DNA of 64,000 nucleotides, taken from NCBI GenBank assembly GCA_013373175.1, contig JABXII010000016.1:164046-228045 (forward strand), read 5' to 3'. Positions 1 to 8,913 of the stretch are shown piece after piece; the stretch's first letter is position 1, and each line of letters begins with the position of its first letter. The notes beneath the pieces are model-generated. The model worked only from the letters and a program-made list of their open reading frames with translations, had not been told where the DNA came from and made no database searches. The DNA comes from Campylobacteraceae bacterium (GTDB lineage: Bacteria; Campylobacterota; Campylobacteria; Campylobacterales; Arcobacteraceae). Both the position numbers and the translations under genes were made by a program.

Positions 1-142
1 CTTTTTCAGTTCGTTTACACATAATTAGCATTTTTTTCATTTCAGGGTCTTTATGTTTAATAAAAAACTTTACGGCATTAATTCTATCTCTAATTAAATG
101 TGATTGAAGATCTTTTAAGGCTGTTTCATAATTATATTCCAT
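1..142 (-). CDS. Partial gene, unidentified helical protein coupled to the AAA ATPase
   Basis: Only the first 47 codons are present; the gene leaves the window on the left. Its ATG at 142 lies inside the last codons of the AAA ATPase gene, an 11-base overlap, so the two are very likely translated together and act together. The visible peptide starts MEYNYETALKDLQSHLIRDR and continues as charged amphipathic helix (DRINAVKFFIKHKDPEMKKM). This resembles small helical or HEAT-like partner proteins, but the match is weak. No catalytic motif is visible in the part present and no function can be assigned. Confidence 0.6.
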   Translation of the reverse strand, partial: MEYNYETALKDLQSHLIRDRINAVKFFIKHKDPEMKKMLIMCKRTEK

Positions 143-1970
143 AAAAATCAGCCCTATTTTTAAATGCTTCTTCTCCACCCTCCATAATATTAGAAATAGC
201 ATTTACAACATTATGTTTATTAAGTCTTCCTTCTACGTTAATAAATCCTCTATTTCCATTGGAAGCAAGTTGAGCAACAATTTCTGCTTTTCCTAAAACA
301 GGAATATTCGCGTTGTGTGTTGTAACTATTACCTGCCCTTCATTTTTCCTTTTTAATATTGAAGAAATCAATGTATCAACAATAAAAGCATTATCAATGT
401 GATCTTCTGGTTGATCAATGACTAGAATGGTATCTTTATGTTCAAGAATAATTGGTAAAATAAGTGTACATCTTTGTCCTGTTGACAACTCTTTTAGATT
501 TTTCCATTTTTGGCCGTCACTCAATTTAAATAAGATTTCATCTTCGAGTAAAACAGTAATTATATCTCCCGTATGTGTTTTCAACGCACTAATAATTCTT
601 ATTGCTCGATCTTTTGATATCCCAGTATATTCAACTAGTTCATTTATATTATTTCCTTCAATAATATTTACTAATTCTCTAGGTAAAATTTCTTCTGCAA
701 TTATGTTAACAATATCATTATATTGAATTCCACTACCTTTGAATGAGTTGGTTAAAACTTGTTTATATTCATCAAGTTGATGAGATATTTTTATTGAAAC
801 TTTTATTTTTGGAGCTAATTCATTTGATAAATAATCACATATCTTAAGTCTTAGGTTTGAACGTTCAGAACGTACGTCTTCAAGATTATTAATAAGTGAA
901 TTTCTTTCTTTTTGAAGTTCTAAAATATTTAAATTTGTTTCGTTTAATAATACACCTATGTACTCTAGGTTAGTTATTTCATTACGTACATTTTGACAAT
1001 TACGTGTAATCTCTCCAGCTCCTTCTTGTAATTTATCTACTTCACTTCTTAACTCTTGTCCCTTTTTTGAGATTATTTCTAACTCTTGTTTATATTCATT
1101 GATGATTTTTAATGTATCTGAATATTGCATTTCATATTTATTTAATAAAGATGTAATATCTTTAGAAAATTCATTTCTTTTAACTATTAGATCATTTACT
1201 GGATTTTCATCTTTTTCATTAGACCAAGTGGGAACAGTAGGTATTCTTTGAATATTAGTTTTTAAATCATTAAGCCATATGTTTTCATTATTAATAAAGT
1301 TTTCTAGATATTTTATTTTGAGGTTTTGCTTTGAGTATTTTTCTCCTAATTCTTTTAATTCATTAGATTTATTCGACGATATCTCTGATATTTCAGATAT
1401 CTTCTTTTCTTCTATTTCAAGTTGAGATAGTTTTTTTGTTAAATCTTTAAGAGGATGAATTTTCGTTTCAAAATCATTAGCTTTATCTGTTAAAAGAGAT
1501 AATTGTTCTGAAATTGTATTGATTTTTGCAATTAAAGTTAATTCTTTTTTTGAATATTCATCAATGTTTTCTATAAAGTTATCTATTAACTTAAGTCTTC
1601 CACTAGATAAAAGGCCTATAGTTTCAACTTCAGTTTGAGAAAAAATCATAGGAGCTTTCATGTTTTTGGGTAAGTTCATCTGAAAATCACTTTCTGAATT
1701 TCTTGTAAAAAAATAATCTTCTTTCCCATCACTTAATGTAACTGTTACTTGTCCATCTTTTAAAACTGCTTTTGCATGGCTTAATGCTTTAGTATTTGAT
1801 TCGGAAGTATGTCCTTGTACATTTAGACAATATCTAATTAATTCAATAAAACTTGATTTTCCTGTACCTCTTGCACCAATAATTGCATTTAATCCTTCTG
1901 ATAATGTCAATTCTAGTCCATCTAAAAAGCCACCTTCTATTTGAACCCTTTTTATAATAAAATTATTCAC
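132..1970 (-). CDS. AAA ATPase with SMC/RecN-like coiled coil (TrlF-like ATPase half)
   Basis: A cytoplasmic 612-residue ATPase. A Walker A motif GARGTGKSS lies at residues 32-40. A long coiled coil rich in Lys, Glu and Leu fills roughly residues 140-400. The ABC-type signature LSTGQRC follows near 490, then Walker B TILVIDQPEDHID, and an H-loop in VIVTTHNANIPVLG. The head-coil-head layout is that of SMC, RecN and RecF-like ATPases. The C-terminus, with EGGEEAFKNRADFYG, resembles the end of TrlF-type ATPases, which carry an N-terminal PHP phosphoesterase domain that is absent here. Such stand-alone ATPases often belong to antiphage or nucleic-acid-surveillance modules, with the effector in the partner gene. 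Here the partner is the overlapping downstream gene that leaves the window. The defence role is inference; the ATPase assignment is secure. Confidence 0.85.
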   Translation of the reverse strand: MNNFIIKRVQIEGGFLDGLELTLSEGLNAIIGARGTGKSSFIELIRYCLNVQGHTSESNTKALSHAKAVLKDGQVTVTLSDGKEDYFFTRNSESDFQMNLPKNMKAPMIFSQTEVETIGLLSSGRLKLIDNFIENIDEYSKKELTLIAKINTISEQLSLLTDKANDFETKIHPLKDLTKKLSQLEIEEKKISEISEISSNKSNELKELGEKYSKQNLKIKYLENFINNENIWLNDLKTNIQRIPTVPTWSNEKDENPVNDLIVKRNEFSKDITSLLNKYEMQYSDTLKIINEYKQELEIISKKGQELRSEVDKLQEGAGEITRNCQNVRNEITNLEYIGVLLNETNLNILELQKERNSLINNLEDVRSERSNLRLKICDYLSNELAPKIKVSIKISHQLDEYKQVLTNSFKGSGIQYNDIVNIIAEEILPRELVNIIEGNNINELVEYTGISKDRAIRIISALKTHTGDIITVLLEDEILFKLSDGQKWKNLKELSTGQRCTLILPIILEHKDTILVIDQPEDHIDNAFIVDTLISSILKRKNEGQVIVTTHNANIPVLGKAEIVAQLASNGNRGFINVEGRLNKHNVVNAISNIMEGGEEAFKNRADFYGI

Positions 1971-2205
1971 TGAAATCCTTAAAGCTTAATATTCTAAATT
2001 ATGATATTTTATCTAAATTATATTGAACAACAGTTAACTTATAAAATTATGATAATTAAAAATCTAAACCCATAATAATATTTTGTAATTTACTACATAA
2101 ACTAGCTTTTCATATGTAAAAATAGTTTTATTCTTACTGAAAAGTTGACTTGAAAAATATTCAATCACATATTATCTCTTTGAAAATCAATATTAAGGAG
2201 TACAA

Positions 2206-2286
2206 ATGAACTGGGGAACAATTTTAACAATTGCTATCACAGTTGGAACAATTATCAAAGATAATTTACCATCAGAAAATGAGTAG
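2206..2286 (+). CDS. 26-residue hydrophobic micro-protein, toxin-like
   Basis: A tiny ORF encoding MNWGTILTIAITVGTIIKDN followed by LPSENE. It has a perfect Shine-Dalgarno AAGGAG five bases before the ATG. A plausible promoter lies upstream (TTGACT at 2145, CATATT 17 bases later), and a perfect 15-bp hairpin starts one base after the stop. A single hydrophobic helix with a short charged tail is the form of type I toxins and small membrane peptides. No antisense RNA can be recognised by eye. It lies between the AAA ATPase and the recombinase and may belong to the mobile element. Gene status rests on the signals around it, not on homology. Confidence 0.55.
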   Translation: MNWGTILTIAITVGTIIKDNLPSENE

Positions 2287-2323
2287 ATAAACGACATAAA
2301 CTACATTGGTTTATGTCGTTTAT
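2287..2323 (+). terminator. Perfect 15-bp hairpin after the micro-ORF
   Basis: The arms 2287-2301 and 2309-2323 are perfectly complementary, with a 7-base loop at 2302-2308. It starts immediately after the stop codon of the 26-residue ORF. The run after it is T-rich but interrupted (ggtttttaggg), so it may act as a terminator or as an RNA-stabilising structure. Confidence 0.7.
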
Positions 2324-2415
2324 AGGTTTTTAGGGCTTTATTAAAGGTATTTAAGAGGTTATAGATATTAAACATCATAATTTATACCAAACTGGGTATA
2401 TAAAGGGAGGTTTTG

Positions 2416-3015
2416 ATGAAAAAGAATGATTCAATCAAGAGAATAAAAGAGTCTATTTCAAAAGATGAGTTTAAGAAGTTAATTAGTTTTGTAAGGTGAG
2501 ATGATGCTCTTAGGGAGAATACTAAACAAAACTTAATGCGCACATTTGTTATTTTCTACTTTACAGGGCTAAGACTTAATGAATTACAAGAAATGAGAAT
2601 TTATCATATCAAAGAGTTATTAGAACAGGGTACAACTAAGTTAATTCTGCCTAAAACAAAAAGTGAAAGAAAACTCTTTGCTGGTGATGAGTTCAAAAAA
2701 CAGTTATCTAAATTATTTGTTCTAAATGATAAAGTAGATATTAAATCAAGAGTGATCACAAAGGGTTCAGTCAAGTCTGGAAGAACAGGTATCAATCAAC
2801 ACGTGTTTATTAAGCAGATTAACTCAAAGATGAGATTAATACTTGGTCACGGCTATACTTCTCATTCATTTAGACAAGGTCTTATAACGGAGATGGGAAG
2901 TAAACATATAAATACTAAAATCATCAGTAAGTTTATTGGTCATAGTGATGTAAAGACAACAATGAGATATATCAATCCTACAGATGAGGATTTAAAGAAT
3001 GCTATGATTAGGTAG
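2416..3015 (+). pseudogene. Tyrosine recombinase/integrase, interrupted by an in-frame TGA
   Basis: The frame opens at an ATG at 2416 behind a very strong ribosome site (AAGGGAGG, 2403-2410). It reads 27 codons and meets TGA at 2497-2499, then continues in the same frame to 3015. The next ATG in frame is at 2536, giving a 159-residue product. The catalytic half is complete: Arg in TGLRLNELQEM, the His-x-x-Arg box in TSHSFRQG, the last His in FIGHSDV, and the nucleophile Tyr in TTMRYI. Even read through, the protein (199 residues) is short for the family and lacks most of the N-terminal arm- and core-binding domain. Either it is a recently broken integrase or a small recombinase is produced by re-initiation at 2536. 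It probably moved the neighbouring element. Confidence 0.8.
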
Positions 3016-3085
3016 TTTAACAAATATTAATACAATCTGGGGATTTTATTTGTGTTTCTAGATTGTATCAGGGTAATGTAGTTTT

Positions 3086-3304
3086 TTAATCATTTATAGC
3101 AGGTATTGTATTAGCTTCTAAGTACTCTATTAAAGTCTGTCTTGTAATATAGTTTTTAGAGCCTATTTTTAGAACTTCAATTGATTTATTAAAGATCAAT
3201 TTTTTACACATTGATTCTGAGATAAGTCCCATCTTGTGGATTTGACGAATAGAGAACACTATGCCCTCAGGGATAAGTTTATCGTAGTCAGTTATAGTTT
3301 TCAT
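3086..3304 (-). CDS. Small excisionase-like helix-turn-helix protein
   Basis: A 72-residue protein of the MerR/excisionase (HTH_17) kind. A winged-helix region around residues 15-62 contains SIRQIHKMGLISESMCKKLI, then KIGSKNYITRQTLIEYLEAN, the usual wing followed by a helix. Such proteins direct excision or control replication genes in small integrated elements. It lies just 3' of the recombinase on the opposite strand and 40 bases upstream of the Rep-like gene's 3' end, so it belongs to the element. The target site cannot be seen. Confidence 0.7.
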   Translation of the reverse strand: MKTITDYDKLIPEGIVFSIRQIHKMGLISESMCKKLIFNKSIEVLKIGSKNYITRQTLIEYLEANTIPAIND

Positions 3305-3344
3305 TTTGGATCCTTATATTTTCTTTATCAATATAAGTAGGTAG

Positions 3345-4262
3345 TTAAAATTTTTTTTTACAATCAATGTTCTTTAACTTAGGTGGAACAGTCACATTCC
3401 CAAAGAAATCAACATAAGTAGTTTGAATTTTCCTAATAAAGTCTTCAATAACATAAGGATTAGGATAAACTCTGTGATACTTGTATTCTAGTTTATTCAA
3501 CTCTGAATCATTTAGTACTTCCATATGGGTGTATTTATTTATTTCAAGTTGTTTTTGCATAGGGTTTTGGAAATAGAGCACACTATATTTATTTAGTGCT
3601 TTCATTATAGAGTCTAGGTTGAAGCCATTTCTTAGAAAGAATCTATTTTGTAACTTTAATTCAGCTCTAGTAACGGTGAGTCCATTTAATTTCTCTTTAG
3701 CAGTTTTATCATAAAGGTAAAATCGCATAAAAGCATTATTCCTTTTTTCTATATCCTTATAGTTTTCTATATAACTTGTTGGTACAGTATTAAAGTACTG
3801 TATAAAGCCCAATTGATTATAAGGAACATTACGAGCTCTTTTAGTAAAGGGAACAGTAATTAGCAAGTTATGAAAGTCACAATACATATCAATTGCAACA
3901 TCAAGTTCTACAAATCTAAATGGTGTTTTAGTTGTATTTAATAATGCACATATCGTTATTAGTGCATTAATTGATGCATCATCAAACTTTTTATTAAAGC
4001 TTTTTAATCCTGCAAATCTTATACGTATGTAATACCTAGAATATGAAAAACCAGTATGTAGGGTTGCTAACTTTCTATTTCCATACATTAAGTCATATAC
4101 TTTTAACCTACTATTAGATTTCTTTTTATTTAGAATTAATCCTCCTAAACGTCTACCAATAATCCAATTCCATAATAGATCAAATTTATTCCTTTGTTCT
4201 ATTGAACTTCTTAAGTTTATCTGTATTGCAACAGTGTCTATATTTGTTTCATGATTAATCAT
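3345..4262 (-). CDS. Replication initiation (Rep_trans/phage Rep-like) protein
   Basis: A 305-residue protein with the layout of Rep_trans or filamentous-phage-type replication initiators. The segment FRFVELDVAIDMYCDF near residue 120 matches the conserved R-x-D-x-A-x-D strand, and FYLYDKTAKEKL followed by TVTRAELKLQNRFF near 185-215 matches the Y-x-K then R-x-E-L strand that forms the nicking site in this group. Such proteins nick an origin and start rolling-circle replication. The gene sits between an excisionase-like gene and a 600-base AT-rich region with inverted repeats, as expected of a small replicating or integrating element. Family membership is by motif pattern only. Confidence 0.55.
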   Translation of the reverse strand: MINHETNIDTVAIQINLRSSIEQRNKFDLLWNWIIGRRLGGLILNKKKSNSRLKVYDLMYGNRKLATLHTGFSYSRYYIRIRFAGLKSFNKKFDDASINALITICALLNTTKTPFRFVELDVAIDMYCDFHNLLITVPFTKRARNVPYNQLGFIQYFNTVPTSYIENYKDIEKRNNAFMRFYLYDKTAKEKLNGLTVTRAELKLQNRFFLRNGFNLDSIMKALNKYSVLYFQNPMQKQLEINKYTHMEVLNDSELNKLEYKYHRVYPNPYVIEDFIRKIQTTYVDFFGNVTVPPKLKNIDCKKKF

Positions 4263-4869
4263 TTTCTATTCCTTATATTGTATGTAGCAATAGAAATTAA
4301 ATAAGAGTTCTAAATGAAATGAGCTATATAGTAATTATTGTTATTTGTAGTAATAAGAAGAGAGAGGGCTATTATTTATAATTCTAGTTAGGTTACTGCT
4401 AATTATATAAATAAGTTTACTTTTACAAATTGAGTATATTTACTGTTTACTTTATCAAAATATTAATCTGATTTATTTCTATCAAATTAATACATCATTG
4501 TAACTTTTTTTATTTAGCAGAAATTCTTAAGATCAATAGTAAAAGTTCATTTTTGAGGTTTTAGAAATAAGGATAATGTATTGAAATAAATTAGATATGA
4601 ATTTTTTATAAAACTTATATTTATATTGATTAGTGTTTTAGTTTAATTTAGTGGTAATAATATACTAAATCAATAGTATATTATTAGTTTATTTTATAAA
4701 TTAAATATTTTAATTTAAAACTCTTTTTTTTAATAATGGTTTTATTTATGGAGTTAAATTAGATTTTATAAGAATTTATAAAGATATCTAAAATATTTTA
4801 AATATCTTTGTAGTTAAGTAATATTTTATATTAAGATTCTTAAAAAGTATGTAAAACTCTATAATATCT
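4263..4869. other. AT-rich non-coding region with inverted repeats, candidate element origin
   Basis: About 600 bases with no convincing gene on either strand. It contains a perfect 12-bp inverted repeat (arms 4655-4666 and 4675-4686, 8-base loop). It also has several short copies of atatcttt and its complement near 4780-4870. It lies upstream of the Rep-like gene and downstream of the helicase-like gene, which is where an origin or an unrecognised regulatory RNA would be expected. No iteron array of clear period is visible. Confidence 0.35.
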
Positions 4870-6360
4870 TTATAGTATTTTAAAGAACTGTTCACTATTG
4901 CTAGAACTTATATTTTTTTGATCGAAAAAGCTTTGATCAATCTCTCTTAACTTTTTAAGTAGTGTTCTTGTGTGATTAGTTGATTCCTCTGGATATACTA
5001 AACAAAAATATTTAATAAGATTTGATCGTTTTATCCTGTTTCTATCAAAATCATAAATTAGATCTTTATACAGCTTTTTGTCTTCTTGTATTTTTGTAAA
5101 AAACTCTTTGTCCTTTGTTTTAATTGCTTCGATAAATATCTCATATATATTTTTATCATAATCAAGTATAATATCTTTGTCATCTTCTTTGAATGGTTCA
5201 TTAGCTAAGTTTATATTAACTTTGAATGATTTTAAAAATAATGCAAAATTATCAAGATCATTTTTTATATTTTGATATAAACTCTTTTTGTCATCTTCTT
5301 TTTGAATAGGTATTTCTTTTATGTCTTCTTTTATATTAAAAATAGTGTAGTTAACCCTATTAGTATCTATGATTGGGATATATGGCTTACTTGTTGTTAT
5401 GAGAGTTTGTGCAAAGATATCAACTTTTTGATATGTCTCCTTATGGTTTTGTTCTAGAAATATAATACTGTCCTCTATAACATCTTTACAGATATTTTTT
5501 GTTTTGTTATCAACACTATCGTAAGAAATATCATTAAAGTTGTAAAAAAGTTTATCTTTGAATAATTTATCAAAATGTTTTGATTCTAAATCATTATCAT
5601 CAATTTCAATGCAATATTGAAATCCAAATAAAGGTTTAATGATATCGTTAAAAAGGATATCAACGCCAGACTCTTTATTTCCTATTAGAATAAGAGCTAT
5701 ATTTGATTTTGTTAAGTTATTAAACATATTAGCTAGCCAATTAACAATATAATCAAACCGTTTTCTATTATGGTTAGATAAATGATAGATATAGCTAAGT
5801 ATAATAGAATTCTCAGGATGATAGTTGTATATTCCCCTTTCAGTTAAAAAAGTTGTAGGTTTGAATGTATTTTTAAAAAACAAATCATTTTCTATGTAGA
5901 ATTCTTCTTTTTTAGTAGGGTCAAAAATATCTTTTTGTACCATTATAAGGTCATCAATATAGATTGTGTATTTTACTTTATATTTATTTTGAGGAGTAAT
6001 TAATGTGTATTCTCTTGCTTCACTATAATCATATCTTTTAATCTCAACATCTAATCCAAATAAATTATGAAAAACAAAACCTATTTTTTTCCAAGAGCTT
6101 ATTATAGTATCTCCATCAATTGATATTCTATAACATATGTCTCCATTTATATTAAACCATATTGCGCAATTTTTATCATGAATTATATTTAAAATATCCA
6201 TCATATTTATGCCAAAGCCTTTATTTAAACGATACTTATCAATCCAATTGTTTAATTTAAATATAGGATGAATTTTATTTTCTAATTCGTATTTAAAGTT
6301 ATAGTTTATATCATTGTAATATTTTGTCTCAATACCATCTATTTTAATCGCCATTCTCAT
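4870..6360 (-). CDS. D5/SF3-type phage or plasmid helicase-like protein with degenerate P-loop
   Basis: A 496-residue protein with the layout of primase-associated D5/SF3 helicases found in phages, satellites and plasmids. In the P-loop position, after hydrophobic ALILIG, it has NKESGVDILFNDIIKPLFG; a functional copy would read GxxxxGKS/T, so the Lys-Ser pair is replaced by Val-Asp. Further on, LFYNFNDIS takes the Walker B place, and LITTSKPYIPIIDTNRVNYTIF takes the sensor and arginine-finger place. The N-terminal 180 residues are not recognised. The missing P-loop lysine suggests loss of ATP hydrolysis or a structural role. It ends the mobile element; housekeeping genes start at 6539. Confidence 0.6.
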   Translation of the reverse strand: MRMAIKIDGIETKYYNDINYNFKYELENKIHPIFKLNNWIDKYRLNKGFGINMMDILNIIHDKNCAIWFNINGDICYRISIDGDTIISSWKKIGFVFHNLFGLDVEIKRYDYSEAREYTLITPQNKYKVKYTIYIDDLIMVQKDIFDPTKKEEFYIENDLFFKNTFKPTTFLTERGIYNYHPENSIILSYIYHLSNHNRKRFDYIVNWLANMFNNLTKSNIALILIGNKESGVDILFNDIIKPLFGFQYCIEIDDNDLESKHFDKLFKDKLFYNFNDISYDSVDNKTKNICKDVIEDSIIFLEQNHKETYQKVDIFAQTLITTSKPYIPIIDTNRVNYTIFNIKEDIKEIPIQKEDDKKSLYQNIKNDLDNFALFLKSFKVNINLANEPFKEDDKDIILDYDKNIYEIFIEAIKTKDKEFFTKIQEDKKLYKDLIYDFDRNRIKRSNLIKYFCLVYPEESTNHTRTLLKKLREIDQSFFDQKNISSSNSEQFFKIL

Positions 6361-6538
6361 CCTTAAAATAATAATCTTTATCTTTATCCTGAATTATATT
6401 TAACAATTGGTTAAGAACTTAAATTTGATATATTCTAGATGAGGTTCAATGTAATAGTATATTTGAATAAAAGTGTACTATAAGTGTACTTATGTTAAAA
6501 ATGCAGGTATATATCCTAAAAAATAGATATTTCCTTTC

Positions 6539-7639
6539 CTATATAGAATAGGGCAAGAAAAGATTATTTATTAATCTATTTGATTCTAAAATCTTTGAAA
6601 GAGGTACTTTATTCTCTTTTATTAATTCATATGTTGTGTTAACTATTGTTTTAAGTTCTGTTTTTCCAAGTTGATTTCCAAATACTAAAATATTAACCCC
6701 TGAGTTAATAGCTAACTTTAGTGTTTGTTTTAAAGTATAATGATTTGCTATTGCTTTCATTTGTAAATCATCACTTACAATTAAACCCTTGAAATTTAGT
6801 TGTTCTCTTAAAAGTTTAGTATTTATATTATAAGATAGAGTTCCAGGATGATTTTTGTCAAGGTGTTTATTAAAAACATGAGCAGTCATTATCAAATCAA
6901 CTTTATTTTTATCTATTAGATTTTTATATGGAGCTAATTCTTTTTTGTTCCAAGTATTTGATATATCTACAAAACCTTTGTGGGAATCACTTTTTGAAGA
7001 ACCATGACCTGGAAAATGTTTTAAAACAGAATAAATGCCATTTCTCTTTTGTTCTTCTATAAATATTTGTGCTATTTTGGAAACTTCTTTACTATCTTTT
7101 GAATATGATCTTTCAAGTTTATTTATTACATAGTTATCTTTGTTTATGTTCAAATCAACTACAGGAGCAAAGTTTAAGTTAAACCCATAAGTTTTTAACT
7201 CCTTTGCTAAGTTTGAGTAGATAGTTTTTATTTCATCTTTTGGTTTTTTAGAAATTTTTTTTGCACTAGGGTATGAAGTAAAGCCATTCTTTGTATTTAG
7301 TCTTTGAACTTTGCCACCTTCTTGGTCTATAGAAATAAACATTTTATAATCAGAATAGTTTTGAATACTTGAAGTCAAAGTTTTAAGCTGGGTAGGGTTC
7401 TTTATATTTTTTATTTTCTTTGTTTTATAATTTTTACTAAATAAAATTACTCCACCAAGATTGTAGTTTTTTATATCATTTTTTAATTGAGTATTTAAAG
7501 AAAAACTATCAAAACCTAAAATGATAGTTCTTCCAATAAGTTTCTTTATCTCTTCTTCTGTGTAGTTTTCTTTTGCTACTAAAGAAGAGAATAAAAAAGA
7601 AACTAATACAAGAAGTTTAAATAACTGTACCATCTTCAA
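6539..7639 (-). CDS. nagZ: Beta-N-acetylhexosaminidase, glycoside hydrolase family 3
   Basis: Removes N-acetylglucosamine from muropeptide fragments during cell-wall recycling. The family motif KHFPGHGSSKSDSH and the nucleophile region IVSDDLQMKAI are both intact, and the length (366) is normal once the leader is counted. Unlike the cytoplasmic enterobacterial enzyme, it starts with a clear signal peptide (LFKLLVLVSFLFSSLVA, cut before KENYT), so it should act in the periplasm. Its start overlaps the end of the diguanylate cyclase gene by 23 bases, which implies one transcript. A second ATG at 7633 would serve equally well. Confidence 0.9.
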   Translation of the reverse strand: MKMVQLFKLLVLVSFLFSSLVAKENYTEEEIKKLIGRTIILGFDSFSLNTQLKNDIKNYNLGGVILFSKNYKTKKIKNIKNPTQLKTLTSSIQNYSDYKMFISIDQEGGKVQRLNTKNGFTSYPSAKKISKKPKDEIKTIYSNLAKELKTYGFNLNFAPVVDLNINKDNYVINKLERSYSKDSKEVSKIAQIFIEEQKRNGIYSVLKHFPGHGSSKSDSHKGFVDISNTWNKKELAPYKNLIDKNKVDLIMTAHVFNKHLDKNHPGTLSYNINTKLLREQLNFKGLIVSDDLQMKAIANHYTLKQTLKLAINSGVNILVFGNQLGKTELKTIVNTTYELIKENKVPLSKILESNRLINNLFLPYSI

Positions 7640-8879
7640 TTATAATCTTATTTCTTCCACCTTCTTTTGCTTCATAAAGTAGCATATCAGCTTTCTGAAT
7701 AGCATTTTCATATGAAGAGTGGTTATTTCTGATTGCAACACCAGCAGAGAATGTTACATGTATTTTCTCTTTTTTATAAATAAAGTCATTGTCATTGATA
7801 ATTGTTTTGATTCTCTTTAGGTACTTAAGAAGTTCTCTTTTTAGATTAAAGTGAACGATTGCAACAAACTCTTCTCCACCATATCTTCCTACAATATCAA
7901 ACTCTCTTGTATTTTTATTTAAAACCTTAGCAAAAGTAGAAAGTATAATATCTCCTGCTTGGTGTCCATGAGTATCATTAATATTTTTGAAGTGGTCTAA
8001 GTCAAAGAATATAATTGCATATTGTGTATTATTTCTATCAAATTCGCTTTCTATCTTTTTGATAGCTTCTTCATAAGCTCCTCTTGTTAAAACTCCAGTT
8101 AAATGGTCTTTTGCACTTTGTTCTCTTGTTTTATTAAGTTCTTCTTCTAATTTTTTTACTTTTTGTTCTAGGGATTCAACTTCTGATTTCCCAGAAGATA
8201 GTTTTTCTCCCACATGAGACATTTCACTTTCTATTGTTAAAGCAGCATCAATAAGTTTTGTTTGAAGTTCTGATAGTTCTTCAAATCCATTTGATTTTTG
8301 CATATCAATAGACTCGATTTGTGTTTTTATATTAGAAACCTCTTGTGAACCTTTTCCACTACTATGAATAGCATCGTTAAAGTATTGACCCATAAGTGTA
8401 AGTAGTTTTGCAATATCAGAAGTTTTTTGCTTAACTACTCTTTTATCAGCTTCAAATCTTTTTGTAATAAACTCTTGCATCTCTTTTTGAATATCTTCTT
8501 CAAATAAAAGTGCAGGGGAATTACCTATTTTAATAGAGAAGTTTTTTAGATTTTCGTCTACATCAATACTAATTGAAGGAGTAACTGCTTCTTGGAATAG
8601 TTTTGCTAAAGAGTTAACATTATCTTTTGAAACTCTATTAAGTAAAATAGGAATCATATCTTCAAAAGTTTGAATACCCTTTGACTCTATTTCAATTTGT
8701 TCATTTTTACTAAGTTTGCTTATTAGTTCTTTGAACTGTTCACACTCTTTAATTGAAAATTTGTAAGTTTTAGAAACATTACAAAACTCTTTATGATATT
8801 CATTCGGTGTAGCATCAAGACCTTTTTTCTTTATATTTATTAAAGTTTCTTTTACTATGCTATTTATGTTTTTTTCCAT
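7617..8879 (-). CDS. Cytoplasmic diguanylate cyclase (GGDEF)
   Basis: A 420-residue protein that makes cyclic di-GMP from GTP. The C-terminal domain (about 255-415) carries the active loop GRYGGEEF. A product-inhibition site REFD lies just before it, so feedback control by c-di-GMP is likely. No membrane segment is present. The N-terminal 100 residues form an unrecognised helical input region, followed by a coiled coil at 190-250 (EVESLEQKVKKLEEELNKTR) that would dimerise the enzyme. It is co-transcribed with NagZ and follows yqeY on the same strand. Confidence 0.92.
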   Translation of the reverse strand: MEKNINSIVKETLINIKKKGLDATPNEYHKEFCNVSKTYKFSIKECEQFKELISKLSKNEQIEIESKGIQTFEDMIPILLNRVSKDNVNSLAKLFQEAVTPSISIDVDENLKNFSIKIGNSPALLFEEDIQKEMQEFITKRFEADKRVVKQKTSDIAKLLTLMGQYFNDAIHSSGKGSQEVSNIKTQIESIDMQKSNGFEELSELQTKLIDAALTIESEMSHVGEKLSSGKSEVESLEQKVKKLEEELNKTREQSAKDHLTGVLTRGAYEEAIKKIESEFDRNNTQYAIIFFDLDHFKNINDTHGHQAGDIILSTFAKVLNKNTREFDIVGRYGGEEFVAIVHFNLKRELLKYLKRIKTIINDNDFIYKKEKIHVTFSAGVAIRNNHSSYENAIQKADMLLYEAKEGGRNKIIIEDGTVI

Positions 8880-8913
8880 ATTTACTATTCCTAGTTTTAG
8901 TATCTATAAAGTT

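Noticed and set aside
418..726. 102-codon plus-strand ORF inside the AAA ATPase gene
   Set aside because: It is antisense to a gene with clear ATPase motifs, lacks a ribosome site and has no family features.
2324..2415. Search for an attachment-site direct repeat at the left end of the mobile element, compared with 6361-6538
   Set aside because: Only short AT-rich matches (such as ggtatata) were seen, which are expected by chance here. The element ends stay undefined.
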